64,000 bases of DNA from Sphingomicrobium arenosum (GTDB lineage: Bacteria; Pseudomonadota; Alphaproteobacteria; Sphingomonadales; Sphingomonadaceae). The stretch is from contig NZ_JANPVN010000001.1 in NCBI RefSeq assembly GCF_026157085.1, positions 1,674,001-1,738,000 of the forward strand, given 5' to 3'. The notes beneath the pieces are model-generated. The model did not search any database. It had not been told where the DNA came from and saw only the letters and a program-made list of their open reading frames with translations. A program made the position numbers and the translations under genes. This document shows positions 17,820 through 26,428 of this stretch, one piece after another (the first letter of the stretch is position 1; every line of letters starts with the position of its first letter).

Positions 17820-18707
17820 TCAGACCTTGGGCGGGTGATCGCACACCTCATAGGCGGCGCACACATGGCTCCACGCCTCTTCCGCCGTCTCGACCCAGGT
17901 GATGAGATCGAGGTCGCCGGGCGAGATGGTGCCTTCCAATGCCAGCGCATCGAGGTCCATCACCCGGTCCCAGAATTCCTCCTTGCCGAAGACGAGGAGC
18001 GGGATTTTGTGCATCTTGCCCGTCTGGATGAGCGTCAACAGCTCGAACATCTCGTCGAACGTGCCATAGCCGCCCGGGAACACCGCCACCGCGCGCGCGC
18101 GGATGAGGAAGTGCATCTTGCGGATGGCGAAATAGTGGAACTGGAAGGACAGGTCCGGGGTGATATATTCGTTGGGCAGCTGCTCGTGCGGCAGCGTGAT
18201 ATTGAGCCCGATCGATTCCTTGCCCTCGTCATGCGCCCCGCGATTGGCCGCTTCCATGAAGCTCGGACCGCCGCCGCTCGTCACCACGAAATGGCGCTGC
18301 CCGTCCTCGTCGGTCGGATAGGTCGACGCGATGCGCGCCAGCTTGCGCGCCTCGTCATAATAGCGCGACTTGGCGACCAGCCGCTCGGCGACCTTCTTCT
18401 CGTAGTCGGTCTTGGCCTCGGCCAGTCGCTCCTGCGCCTTCACCGGCTCGGGCACCCGCGCCGACCCGTACATGACGAAGGTCGAGGCGATCTTGGCCTC
18501 CTGCATAAGGAGTTCCGGCTTCAACAGTTCGAGCTGCAGGCGCACGGGCCGAAGCTCGTCGCGCAGCATCAACTCATTGTCCTGGAAGGCCAGCTTGTAG
18601 GCCTCGCTCTCGGTCTGCGGCGAGGACGGCACCGTCGCGGCAGCAGCGGCGTCGGTCTTGGAAGACGGGAAGGTCGGATCCCGCGGGCTATGTTTTTCGC
18701 TGTTCAT
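17820..18707 (-). CDS. TIGR00730-type Rossmann-fold protein (LOG family)
   Basis: About 295 residues. The LOG/lysine decarboxylase-like motifs are present: VTSGGGPSFMEAANRGA and AVFPGGYGTFDEMFELLTLIQTGK. Members include cytokinin-activating phosphoribohydrolases that release a base from nucleoside monophosphates, and PpnN-type nucleotide hydrolases. This longer form has an N-terminal region of about 100 residues before the Rossmann core (ELRPVRLQLELLKPELLMQE). I place the start at ATG 18707 (MNSEKHSPRD); the frame remains open upstream to 18785. A strong hairpin lies immediately before this start codon. Converges with the cytochrome c gene at a shared terminator. Confidence 0.88.
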   Translation of the reverse strand: MNSEKHSPRDPTFPSSKTDAAAAATVPSSPQTESEAYKLAFQDNELMLRDELRPVRLQLELLKPELLMQEAKIASTFVMYGSARVPEPVKAQERLAEAKTDYEKKVAERLVAKSRYYDEARKLARIASTYPTDEDGQRHFVVTSGGGPSFMEAANRGAHDEGKESIGLNITLPHEQLPNEYITPDLSFQFHYFAIRKMHFLIRARAVAVFPGGYGTFDEMFELLTLIQTGKMHKIPLLVFGKEEFWDRVMDLDALALEGTISPGDLDLITWVETAEEAWSHVCAAYEVCDHPPKV

Positions 18708-18731
18708 GGGGAGGGGCCTTACCCCCTCCCC
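18708..18731 (-). promoter_or_regulatory. Perfect GC-rich hairpin abutting the LOG gene start codon
   Basis: In the minus-strand mRNA, GGGGAGGGG - GTAAGG - CCCCTCCCC is followed directly by ATG. The 9-bp perfect stem (18708-18716 with 18723-18731) puts the only Shine-Dalgarno-like sequence (TAAGG) in the loop. There is no U-tract, so it is not a typical terminator for creD, which ends 10 bases upstream. A translational control role is inference. Confidence 0.5.
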
Positions 18732-18741
18732 CGAACAGTTT

Positions 18742-20103
18742 CTAGGCCTCTCGCGCCTGCCCCCAATCGAGGTGGCGGGTGGCATACATCACCCCGGCCA
18801 GCGCCGCGAAGAGCATCAGCGAGCCGATCAGCAGGCTGAGGTTCTCGAGCCCCAGCAGGATGTAGAGCGCGGCGTAGAGACCGGCCAGCATCGCGCCGAT
18901 GGTCAGCGCGGGTCGCCAGCCCCGCATGACCGCCTTCACGTAGAGGGTCACCAGCCCGGCGATGGCAAGGCTCGCGACCACATAGGCCGCGGTGAAGCCG
19001 ATCACTTCGGCAAAGGCGAGCTGCATCACGAAGAAGAGGATGAGCGCGGCCCCGACGAGGAGGTAGGCTACCGCCGACACCCGCCGCCCGCCGATGATGT
19101 CGAACAGGAGGAGCGCAAGGAAGGTGAAGCCGATGTGCAGGAAGCCATATTTGGTCGCCCGGTCGACGCGCGAATAGAGATCGACCGGCTGGAACAGGCT
19201 GACTCCGGCCAGCGCCTCGCTGCCCCGCGCCATTTCGCCGCGCGCGATCATCGCCGGGCCGTTGCCCGTTTCCACCAGATTCTTGCCGAGCGCCAGATTG
19301 CCGATGCGATAGGTTGCCGTGAAGCCATCGCCCGTGACCTCGCGTTCGCCCGGCAAAAAGGAGCCGGTGAAGCTGGGGTGCGGCCAGGGCGATGAAATGG
19401 CGAGGCTCGTGCTGCCCGCATCGGGGCGCAGCGCGATGCCCTCATTGCCGCGGATCGCATAGACGAAGCGCGCGGTGATCGGGTCCCCGCTACGTAGCCG
19501 GCCGGCATCGATAAAGCCGAAGAAGCCCTCGCCGCCCTTGCTGCCGTACCCCGGATTGAGGCGCAACGCCTCGCCGCCGACCCTCACTTCGGGATTGCCG
19601 GCCAGCCCCTTGGGATCGCCGATCATGAAGCGCAGTTCGGCCCGGTCCCATTCGAGACTGTCGACCGGCACGCCATAACGGTCGATGTCCTCGGGCATGG
19701 CGAAGCGCAGTTGCCCGTCGACCTTCGCGTCATAGACCACCGCTTCGTAGATCGAACGCTTCTTCACTTCGGGCGCCAGCGCGATCGCCACCTCCTGCAC
19801 TTCGGGCGACAGCGTCAGCGTTCGCGCCACGGTGCGGGTGGCCAACCGCGTCACGCCATTTTCGACCACCTGCTCCTCGACCACCTCCGAATAGGGGATG
19901 GCGATGACGGGGGTGCCGACGACTTGCGCATCGCCCCATCCCTCGACGATCCCTCGCGTCGCGGTCTGCGATTCCGATTGCCGGTCATAGATCAGCGCCC
20001 AGGTCGCAAAGAGCGGGATGGTGAGCAGCAGGCCCACCAGCATGGCAATCGCCAGCTTTTGTCCCGGAGTTCTCGTCCCCTCTTCGGTTCGCAACAAGCC
20101 CAT
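18742..20103 (-). CDS. creD: Inner membrane protein CreD homolog
   Basis: About 453 residues. One N-terminal membrane helix (LAIAMLVGLLLTIPLFATWALIY) is followed by a large periplasmic domain (about residues 40-300). Then come five to six closely spaced helices from FLHIGFTFLALLLFDIIGG to SLLIGSLMLFAALAGVMY. This is the CreD (inner membrane, colicin-tolerance/cell-envelope stress) pattern, including the conserved VDLYSRVDRATKYGFLHI before the helices. CreD is normally regulated by CreBC, which is not present here. Start 20103 chosen for GGAG at 20112-20115 with 8-base spacing; an open frame continues to 20142. The sdhA terminator lies upstream, so creD has its own promoter. Confidence 0.92.
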   Translation of the reverse strand: MGLLRTEEGTRTPGQKLAIAMLVGLLLTIPLFATWALIYDRQSESQTATRGIVEGWGDAQVVGTPVIAIPYSEVVEEQVVENGVTRLATRTVARTLTLSPEVQEVAIALAPEVKKRSIYEAVVYDAKVDGQLRFAMPEDIDRYGVPVDSLEWDRAELRFMIGDPKGLAGNPEVRVGGEALRLNPGYGSKGGEGFFGFIDAGRLRSGDPITARFVYAIRGNEGIALRPDAGSTSLAISSPWPHPSFTGSFLPGEREVTGDGFTATYRIGNLALGKNLVETGNGPAMIARGEMARGSEALAGVSLFQPVDLYSRVDRATKYGFLHIGFTFLALLLFDIIGGRRVSAVAYLLVGAALILFFVMQLAFAEVIGFTAAYVVASLAIAGLVTLYVKAVMRGWRPALTIGAMLAGLYAALYILLGLENLSLLIGSLMLFAALAGVMYATRHLDWGQAREA

Positions 20104-20200
20104 CGTCCTAACTCCATTCACCGCTAAAAATGCACGTTTCAACGACTCGTCTACGTTTTAGCACGGTTCGTCGTCAACCCGTTGGACGATAGAAGGCATG

Positions 20201-20230
20201 AAAAAAGGCGCCCCGGTCTCCCGGAGCGCC
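20201..20230 (-). terminator. Rho-independent terminator of sdhCDA
   Basis: On the minus strand, GGCGCTCCGG - GAGA - CCGGGGCGCC (10-bp stem with one mismatch) is followed by TTTTTT (plus-strand A6 at 20201-20206). It begins 24 bases after the sdhA stop codon and ends the operon before any sdhB gene. Confidence 0.9.
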
Positions 20231-20253
20231 TCCATTTTCATCGTGTTTCGCCT

Positions 20254-22053
20254 TTAGTAGACGCGCTTCTTCGGCTCGATATAGCCGACCTCGTCGGTCA
20301 GCGTATATTCGTGGACCGGGCGGTAATCGATCTTGGTGTCGCCGCCCTTGCCGCCCCAGCCGTCGACCCAGATGAGGCTGTGCTTCATCCAATTGGCGTC
20401 GTCGCGATCGGGATAATCCTCGTGCATATGAGCGCCGCGGCTTTCCTTGCGGTTCGAGGCCAGCCCGATCGTCGCCTTGGCCTGCACCAGCAGATTGTCG
20501 AGTTCGAGCGTCTCGACGAGGTCCGAATTCCAGATCAGCCCGCGATCGGCGACCGACACGTCGGTCATGCCCTCGTAGATGGCATCGATCTTCTTCACCC
20601 CGCCCGCAAGCAGCTCCTCGGTGCGGAACACCGCGCAGTCCGACTGCATGGTCTTCTGCATCTTGAGGCGGAGGTCCGCCGTGCGCGTGCCGCCATCGGC
20701 GTGACGGAAATGATCGAGACGCGCCAGCGCGAGATCGGCGGCATCGTCCTTCAACTTCGGCTGCGCGCCATTGGCCTTGACCACTTCGGCGAGGCGATGC
20801 CCCGCCGCGCGCCCGAAGACGACGAGGTCGATGAGGCTGTTGGAGCCGAGACGGTTGGCGCCGTGGACGCTGACGCAGGCCGCTTCGCCGACCGCGAACA
20901 GGCCCGGCACGACATGGTCGGGATTGCCGTCCTTCAGCGTGACGACCTCGCCATGATAATTGGTCGGGATACCGCCCATATTATAGTGGACCGTCGGCAC
21001 CACCGGGATCGGCTGGCGCGTCAGATCGACGCCCGCGAAGATCTTCGCCGTCTCGGTGATCCCGGGCAGACGTTCGCCAAGGATGTCGGCGTCGATGTGA
21101 TCGAGGTGGAGGAAGATGTGGTCATTTTCCTCGCCCACGCCGCGACCTTCGCGGATTTCCATCGCCATCGAGCGCGACACGACGTCGCGGCTCGCCAGGT
21201 CCTTCGCGCTCGGCGCATAGCGCTCCATGAAGCGCTCGCCTTCACTGTTGGTGAGATAACCGCCCTCGCCGCGCGCGCCCTCGGTGATGAGCACGCCCGC
21301 GCCATAGATGCCGGTCGGGTGGAACTGGACGAACTCCATGTCCTGGAGCGGCAGGCCGGCGCGCAGCACCATGGCATTGCCATCGCCCGTGCAGGTGTGC
21401 GCCGAGGTGGCCGAATAATAGCAACGGCCATAGCCGCCGGTGGCCAGCACCACCGCCTGCGCGCGGAAGCGATGGATCGAGCCATCGTCGAGGCACAGGG
21501 CGATGAGACCCCGGCACTCGCCATCTTCCATGATCAGGTCGAGCGCGAAATATTCGATGAAGAAGTCGGCGTCATATTTGAGGCTCTGTTGATAGAGCGT
21601 GTGGAGCATCGCATGGCCGGTGCGGTCGGCCGCCGCGCAGGTGCGCTGCGCCGCCGGGCCCTGCCCCATGTTCTGCGTCATGCCGCCGAACGCGCGCTGG
21701 TAGATCTTGCCTTCCTCGGTGCGCGAAAAGGGCATGCCCGCATGCTCGAGCTCGTAGACCGCCGCCGGCGCCTCGCGGCACAGATATTCGATCGCGTCCT
21801 GGTCGCCCAGCCAGTCGGAACCCTTGACCGTATCGTACATGTGCCAGGTCCAATGGTCGGGGCCCATGTTGCCGAGGCTCGCGGCGATTCCGCCCTGCGC
21901 CGCCACGGTGTGCGAACGGGTCGGGAAGACCTTGGTCACGCAGGCGGTCTTCAGCCCCTTTTCGGCCGCGCCCATGGTGGCGCGCAGCCCCGAGCCGCCC
22001 GCGCCCACGACGACGACGTCATAGATATGGTCGATGATCTTGTAAGCGGACAT
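20254..22053 (-). CDS. sdhA: Succinate dehydrogenase flavoprotein subunit
   Basis: 599 residues, the usual length. N-terminal FAD motif [20 protein letters not shown] (about 14-33), the flavin-attachment His in [11 protein letters not shown] (H48), the substrate-binding segment ([21 protein letters not shown]) and the C-terminal [17 protein letters not shown]...W are all present. It oxidises succinate to fumarate in complex II. ATG 22053 (MSAYKIIDH) is the canonical start; the frame stays open upstream inside sdhD. It is the third gene of sdhC-sdhD-sdhA. The iron-sulfur subunit gene sdhB, usually next, is missing and a terminator follows instead. Confidence 0.97.
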   Translation of the reverse strand: MSAYKIIDHIYDVVVVGAGGSGLRATMGAAEKGLKTACVTKVFPTRSHTVAAQGGIAASLGNMGPDHWTWHMYDTVKGSDWLGDQDAIEYLCREAPAAVYELEHAGMPFSRTEEGKIYQRAFGGMTQNMGQGPAAQRTCAAADRTGHAMLHTLYQQSLKYDADFFIEYFALDLIMEDGECRGLIALCLDDGSIHRFRAQAVVLATGGYGRCYYSATSAHTCTGDGNAMVLRAGLPLQDMEFVQFHPTGIYGAGVLITEGARGEGGYLTNSEGERFMERYAPSAKDLASRDVVSRSMAMEIREGRGVGEENDHIFLHLDHIDADILGERLPGITETAKIFAGVDLTRQPIPVVPTVHYNMGGIPTNYHGEVVTLKDGNPDHVVPGLFAVGEAACVSVHGANRLGSNSLIDLVVFGRAAGHRLAEVVKANGAQPKLKDDAADLALARLDHFRHADGGTRTADLRLKMQKTMQSDCAVFRTEELLAGGVKKIDAIYEGMTDVSVADRGLIWNSDLVETLELDNLLVQAKATIGLASNRKESRGAHMHEDYPDRDDANWMKHSLIWVDGWGGKGGDTKIDYRPVHEYTLTDEVGYIEPKKRVY

Positions 22054-22058
22054 GGGCG

Positions 22059-22448
22059 TCAGGCTCCGAAGGCGATCTTGGCCAGGCCGAACAATGCGAA
22101 GCTCGCGCCGGCGATGGCGATGATATTGAGGACGAAGTGCCAACCGATGCGGCTGCCTTCTTCATGGACATAATCGTCGACGACGACCTTCAGACCGTCG
22201 AGGCCGTGCGCAAAGCTCGTCACCACGAACAGTGCCATCGGCACCGCGCCCAACGGGCTTGCGAGCCATTCGACCAGCGTCGCCTGGCCAAGGTCGGGCA
22301 GCATGATGAGCGCGCCGATGAACCAGACGCTCAGCAGCACCAGCGCCACGCTGGTGAAGCGCTCATAGAGCCAATGTTCGCCGCCCTCGCCGGCCGAGCC
22401 CAGCCCGCGCACCTTGGCGAGCGGCGAAGCGCTTTTCCCGCGGCTCAT
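22059..22448 (-). CDS. sdhD: Succinate dehydrogenase membrane anchor subunit
   Basis: 129 residues with three hydrophobic helices ([70 protein letters not shown]). The His-rich segment [17 protein letters not shown] matches the SdhD heme/quinone region. The start ATG at 22448 overlaps the sdhC stop (ATGA, 22445-22448) and the gene ends 5 bases before sdhA. It anchors complex II and helps bind heme b and ubiquinone. The N-terminal 30 residues are hydrophilic and cytoplasmic. Confidence 0.93.
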   Translation of the reverse strand: MSRGKSASPLAKVRGLGSAGEGGEHWLYERFTSVALVLLSVWFIGALIMLPDLGQATLVEWLASPLGAVPMALFVVTSFAHGLDGLKVVVDDYVHEEGSRIGWHFVLNIIAIAGASFALFGLAKIAFGA

Positions 22449-22840
22449 CCGAATACTCCCTTGAAGATCGCCCAGACGAGCGCGGTCGCGAAGACCGAGG
22501 CGGCGATGGTCATCACCGCCCAGAAACGGTTGGTCTTCAATTCATAACCCGCGCCCATGTCGAGCACGAGGTGCCGAAGCCCCGAGAGGAGATGCTGGAA
22601 GAAGGCCCAGGTCAGCCCCACCAGCACCAGCTGGCCGATGAGCGACCCCATGGCATTCTCGAAGGTCGCATAGGCCTCAGCTCCCGAAGAGAGCGCGACC
22701 AGCCACCACGACAGGACGGCGAGCCCGACGACGGTCAGCCCCGCCCCCGTCACGCGGTGCAGGATGGAGACCAGCATATGTGGTTGCCAGCGATAGATCG
22801 ACAAATGCGGCGACAGGGGCCGCGAGGAGGGCGCGTTCAT
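22445..22840 (-). CDS. sdhC: Succinate dehydrogenase cytochrome b556 subunit
   Basis: 131 residues from ATG 22840 (MNAPSSRPLSPHLSIYRW), chosen because GAGGA lies 5 bases upstream and this is the conserved SdhC N-terminus. Signature elements are RPLSPHLSIYRWQPHMLVSILHR-type sequence, in which the Ser/Arg line the quinone site, and HLLSGLRHLVLDMG (H83, H90), carrying the heme b ligand. Three membrane helices are evident. First gene of the sdhCDA operon; a possible promoter lies upstream at 22875-22903. Confidence 0.94.
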   Translation of the reverse strand: MNAPSSRPLSPHLSIYRWQPHMLVSILHRVTGAGLTVVGLAVLSWWLVALSSGAEAYATFENAMGSLIGQLVLVGLTWAFFQHLLSGLRHLVLDMGAGYELKTNRFWAVMTIAASVFATALVWAIFKGVFG

Positions 22841-22874
22841 CCAATTCCTCACATCAGGAAGTTCTTGCGCCCAC

Positions 22875-22903
22875 CCGATAGGGAAGTGCGAAATACATGG
22901 CAA
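22875..22903 (-). promoter_or_regulatory. Possible sdhC promoter
   Basis: On the minus strand, TTGCCA (22898-22903) and TATCGG (22875-22880) are separated by 17 bases, resembling alphaproteobacterial housekeeping promoters. The site is 35 bases upstream of sdhC in the 157-base divergent gap with the first chemoreceptor gene. The -10 match is weak. Confidence 0.35.
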
Positions 22904-22997
22904 GGCGGGCACCCACTAACCCCCCTTTAACCACTTCTCTTCTAAGCCGTCCTTACAGCCAAAATACCATCGTGGGTAAAGGACGGGTAGCAAGAGT

Positions 22998-24344
22998 ATG
23001 AACAAGGTAATCCAGCAGCAGGCCGACGGCGAATACGATCTCGCGCGTGGCCTCGCCATGTATGACATGACGGGCGACCTGCCGCACCGTACGCGGATGC
23101 TCTACGAGGCGATTGAGGGCGTCGAGATGGAAATGGCGCGCGAATTCTGGCGCCGCTACGCCCAGTCGCCCGAAGTCCACGAGAGCTTCCCGCCCGAGAA
23201 GGTCGAGAAGCTTGCCGAGCGAATCGCCCCCTATATCCGCCGCAAGTTCCAGGATCTCGAAAATCCCGACTGGATCGACCAGAGCCGCGATTATGTCGAA
23301 AAATCGCTCGCCAACGGCATCAGCCTGTCGACCCTGCTGGCGGGCGTCGCCGCCGAGACCGAAGCCGCCTTCGTCGCCGTGCGCCAGGCCGCGATCAGCG
23401 AGGAACAGACGGTCGCCTTCGCGCGCACCCTGTCCGACCTGCAGGCGCTCGAGATCGACTGCTTCATCCACCACGCCATCGCCATCACCCGCGCCGAAGC
23501 CGACCTCGTCCAGTCGCGCCAGGCGGGCGAATTCAACGATCAGGTGCTGAGCGTCGTCGAACTGTGTTCGGCCGAGAGCCAGAATTTGCGCGCCCGCGCC
23601 TCCAATTCGGCGACCTCGGCGCGCGGCATGCTGGGCAAGACCAGCGAAGTCGCCGCCGCCGCCGAACAGTCGGCCGTCGCCATGCGCGAGGCCGCGCAGA
23701 CCGCCGCCGGCCTCATCCGCGCCATCGAGGACGCGCGAAACGAGGTCGAGACCGCCGCCGACGTCGCCACCCGCGCCGGATCGCAGGCCGCCGAGGCGGT
23801 CGAGGTGTCCGAAGCGCTCTCGGGCCATGTCGAGGCGATCGAATCGATCCTCGGCCTCATCCGCGACATCGCCGGCCAGACCAACCTCCTCGCCCTCAAC
23901 GCCACCATCGAGGCGGCGCGCGCGGGCGATGCGGGCCGCGGTTTCGCCGTCGTCGCGCAGGAAGTGAAGAGCCTCGCCAACCAGACCGCGCGCGCGACCG
24001 ACGACATCGCGTCCAAGATCGCGGGCATCACCGAATCGACCAAGAAGACGGTCGAGACCAACGCGTCCATTCGCACCACGGTCGAGGACGTGCAGAAATC
24101 GGCCGACCGCATCCGCGAGGCCATGGAGCAGCAGGCGCAGACGGTCACCACCATCACCGCCGCCGTCGACGAGACCGCGCTGGCGGCCGACTCGATGAGC
24201 TCGACCATCGCCACCATCCGTTCCGACACCGAAAGCGTCGCCAAGGATTTCGACGGCGTCGAGGAAGGCTTCGCCCGCTTCAACGACCAGATCAGCAATT
24301 TCCGGGAAACCACCCAGAATTTCGTATCGCGTTTCGCCGTCTGA
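22998..24344 (+). CDS. Soluble methyl-accepting chemotaxis protein, probable globin-coupled-type sensor (copy 1)
   Basis: 448 residues, no membrane helix. The N-terminal region (about 1-185) is all-helical and resembles the globin-like sensor of globin-coupled chemoreceptors. No proximal heme His in the usual IAxxHxxIG context is visible, so it may not bind heme. The C-terminal MCP signalling domain has the highly conserved hairpin tip [22 protein letters not shown] followed by [15 protein letters not shown]. It would signal through CheW/CheA, none of which is encoded nearby. The second copy follows after 25 bases; their signalling domains align without gaps. Confidence 0.88.
   Translation: MNKVIQQQADGEYDLARGLAMYDMTGDLPHRTRMLYEAIEGVEMEMAREFWRRYAQSPEVHESFPPEKVEKLAERIAPYIRRKFQDLENPDWIDQSRDYVEKSLANGISLSTLLAGVAAETEAAFVAVRQAAISEEQTVAFARTLSDLQALEIDCFIHHAIAITRAEADLVQSRQAGEFNDQVLSVVELCSAESQNLRARASNSATSARGMLGKTSEVAAAAEQSAVAMREAAQTAAGLIRAIEDARNEVETAADVATRAGSQAAEAVEVSEALSGHVEAIESILGLIRDIAGQTNLLALNATIEAARAGDAGRGFAVVAQEVKSLANQTARATDDIASKIAGITESTKKTVETNASIRTTVEDVQKSADRIREAMEQQAQTVTTITAAVDETALAADSMSSTIATIRSDTESVAKDFDGVEEGFARFNDQISNFRETTQNFVSRFAV
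23625..24213 (+). repeat. Tandem repeat of the MCP signalling-domain coding sequence, copy 1
   Basis: This segment aligns without gaps to 24952-25540 (constant offset of 1327 bases). Between 23898 and 24010 there are only two mismatches, both in third codon positions (23942 and 23999). This points to recent duplication or gene conversion. Confidence 0.85.
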
Positions 24345-24369
24345 CACGCCTTGAGGAGAGGGTAAGGCC

Positions 24370-25674
24370 ATGAACGAGATTTCGCAGCGCCGCATGAAAG
24401 CGCTCCAGCCGATCAGCGACGCACAGGTCGCCGAGCGGGTCGAGGCCTATCTCTCCAATCCCGCCTTCGTCGAGGCGCATCCCGACGTCTGGCCCGCGCT
24501 CGAAGAGGAACTGAAGGAGGCCGCGCGCACCCAGTTCGGGGATCGCGGCGAAACCTTCGTCACGAAACTCTTCGCGCAGCAACTCGGCGAGACCTGGGTG
24601 CGCGACGTCGCCCAGATCGGCATCGTCCTGTTCGGCGAAGAGGAATCGATTCCCCAGTGGAACGTGCGCCGCAGCCGCATGACCATGGAGATCATGGCCG
24701 CCGCGCGACGCAAGCATAGCGACAATCCGCCGATGATCGGCCGCCTGTGCGATGCCGTCCTCACCACCATGCTCTATTCGGCCGACGTCATCCTCGCGCA
24801 GGTCGCCGTCTGCGAGGCGCGCGAGGCCGCCGAGGAACGCACCGTTCACGGCCGCCTGTTCCAGCGCAAGGTCAAGCAGATCTCGGGCACCGCTGCCGAC
24901 AAGGCGCGCGACATGCTCGCCAGAGCCGATGAAAGCTCGAAGAGCGCGAGCGGCATGCTCGGCAAGACGAGCGAAGTCGCCGCCGCCGCCGAACAATCGG
25001 CGGTCGCCATGCGCGAGGCGGCGCAGACCGCCGCCGGGCTCATCCGCGCCATCGAGGATGCAAGGCTCGAGGTCGAAACCTCCGCCGACATCGCCGCGCG
25101 CGCCGGCGATGAAGCACAAAAAGCCGTCGCCACCTCCGAGGCCTTGAAGCTCCACGTCTCCTCGATCGAGGAAATCCTCGGCCTCATCCGCGACATTGCG
25201 GGCCAGACCAACCTGCTCGCCTTGAACGCCACCATCGAGGCGGCGCGCGCGGGCGATGCGGGCCGCGGCTTCGCCGTCGTCGCGCAGGAAGTGAAGAGCC
25301 TCGCCAACCAGACCGCGCGCGCGACTGACGACATCGCCGTCAAGATCGCCTCGATCACCGAGGCGACCGGCCAGACCGTCGCGTCCAACGCCGCCATCCG
25401 CCAGACCGTCACCGACGTGCAGTCCTCCGCCGACCGCATCCGCATGGCGATGGAACAGCAGGCGCAGACCGTCACCACCATCACCGCCGCGGTCGACGAG
25501 ACCGCGCTCGCCGCCGACAGCATGAGCTCGACCATCGCCTCCATTCGCGGCGAGACCGAACAGGTTGCGGGCTCGATCGGCACCGTGAAAGCCGACTTCG
25601 ACGACTTCACCCGCCAGATCGAGGAATTCTCCTCCGCTTCGGCCGAATTCGCCCTCAACGTCTCGGCGGCCTAA
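24370..25674 (+). CDS. Soluble methyl-accepting chemotaxis protein, probable globin-coupled-type sensor (copy 2)
   Basis: 434 residues, soluble. The N-terminal sensor (about 1-180) includes [18 protein letters not shown], which resembles the helix F-G region IAxxHxxIGLxPxW of globin-coupled sensors but has Leu where the heme His would be. I therefore infer a heme-less globin-like or diverged sensor. The signalling domain (about 195-400) is almost identical to that of the preceding gene, including the hairpin tip. The two sensors differ strongly, so the pair may feed different cues into one array. GAGGAG at 24353-24358 precedes the start. Confidence 0.88.
   Translation: MNEISQRRMKALQPISDAQVAERVEAYLSNPAFVEAHPDVWPALEEELKEAARTQFGDRGETFVTKLFAQQLGETWVRDVAQIGIVLFGEEESIPQWNVRRSRMTMEIMAAARRKHSDNPPMIGRLCDAVLTTMLYSADVILAQVAVCEAREAAEERTVHGRLFQRKVKQISGTAADKARDMLARADESSKSASGMLGKTSEVAAAAEQSAVAMREAAQTAAGLIRAIEDARLEVETSADIAARAGDEAQKAVATSEALKLHVSSIEEILGLIRDIAGQTNLLALNATIEAARAGDAGRGFAVVAQEVKSLANQTARATDDIAVKIASITEATGQTVASNAAIRQTVTDVQSSADRIRMAMEQQAQTVTTITAAVDETALAADSMSSTIASIRGETEQVAGSIGTVKADFDDFTRQIEEFSSASAEFALNVSAA
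24952..25540 (+). repeat. Tandem repeat of the MCP signalling-domain coding sequence, copy 2
   Basis: Gapless partner of 23625-24213. The flanking sensor-coding regions show no comparable similarity, so the homogenised block is confined to the cytoplasmic signalling domain. Confidence 0.85.
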
Positions 25675-25717
25675 CGCCATGCTGGCGCGGGCTCGACCCC
25701 CGCGCTAGGGATCGCCC

Positions 25718-26428
25718 ATGAACATCCTTCTCACCGGCGCCAGCCGCGGCATCGGCAAGGCAGCATATGACGCCCTGCGCGCCGACGGCCACAAGGTCGT
25801 CGGCCAATCGACCGCTGGCGACGGCGACCTCATCGCCGCCGACTTCACCGACCCGCAAGCGCCCCGCCGCCTGTGGGAAGCCGCCTTCGAGGCGCTCGAC
25901 CAGCGCATCGACGTGCTGATCAACAATGCCGGCGTGTTCGAGCCCATTGCCGACAATGCCTCCGATGAGGACTGGCACGCCGCCTGGGGCCGTACGATGC
26001 AAATCAACCTGCAAGCCTCGGCCGACCTGTGCCGCCTCGCCATCGCCCATTTCCGCAGCCGCCCTGAAGACACGCCCGGCCGCATCGTCAACGTCGCCAG
26101 CCGCGCCGCCTATCGCGGCGACTCGCCCCAGCATTGGCATTACGCCGCTTCCAAGGGCGCCATGGTCGCCATGACCAAGTCGATAGCCCGCGGCTATGCC
26201 CACGAAAACATCCTCGCCTTCGCCGTCTGCCCCGGCTTCACCATGACCGGCATGGCCGAGGACTATCTCGACAGCCGCGGCGGCGACAAGCTGCTCGCCG
26301 ACATCCCCTTGGGCCGCGTCGCCGACCCGTCCGAAATTGCCGAAACCATCCGCTGGCTCGCGGTTCAGGCGCCAGCAAGCGCCACCGGTGCCATCATCGA
26401 CGTCAATGGAGCCTCCTTTGTCCGCTAA
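25718..26428 (+). CDS. Short-chain dehydrogenase/reductase (SDR)
   Basis: 236 residues. Classical SDR motifs are present in order: cofactor site TGASRGIG (residues 6-13), NNAG (about 69-72), catalytic Ser in NVASRAAYRG and YAASK (Tyr/Lys, about 143-147). It should reduce or oxidise a carbonyl/alcohol with NAD(P)H. The substrate is unknown; sequences like this are often annotated as 3-oxoacyl-ACP reductase-like. It begins a three-gene overlapping run: its 3' end overlaps the beta-lactamase-like gene by about 20 bases, which in turn overlaps prmA. Confidence 0.93.
   Translation: MNILLTGASRGIGKAAYDALRADGHKVVGQSTAGDGDLIAADFTDPQAPRRLWEAAFEALDQRIDVLINNAGVFEPIADNASDEDWHAAWGRTMQINLQASADLCRLAIAHFRSRPEDTPGRIVNVASRAAYRGDSPQHWHYAASKGAMVAMTKSIARGYAHENILAFAVCPGFTMTGMAEDYLDSRGGDKLLADIPLGRVADPSEIAETIRWLAVQAPASATGAIIDVNGASFVR

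Noticed and set aside
18742..22840. An sdhB gene hidden on either strand near sdhA
   Set aside because: The adjacent frames are creD and shadows; none shows the CxxxxCxxC / CxxCxxC ferredoxin pattern of SdhB.
23625..25540. The repeated block as an insertion sequence or transposon
   Set aside because: The repeat falls exactly on the MCP signalling domain of two intact genes in frame, with no terminal inverted repeats or transposase.
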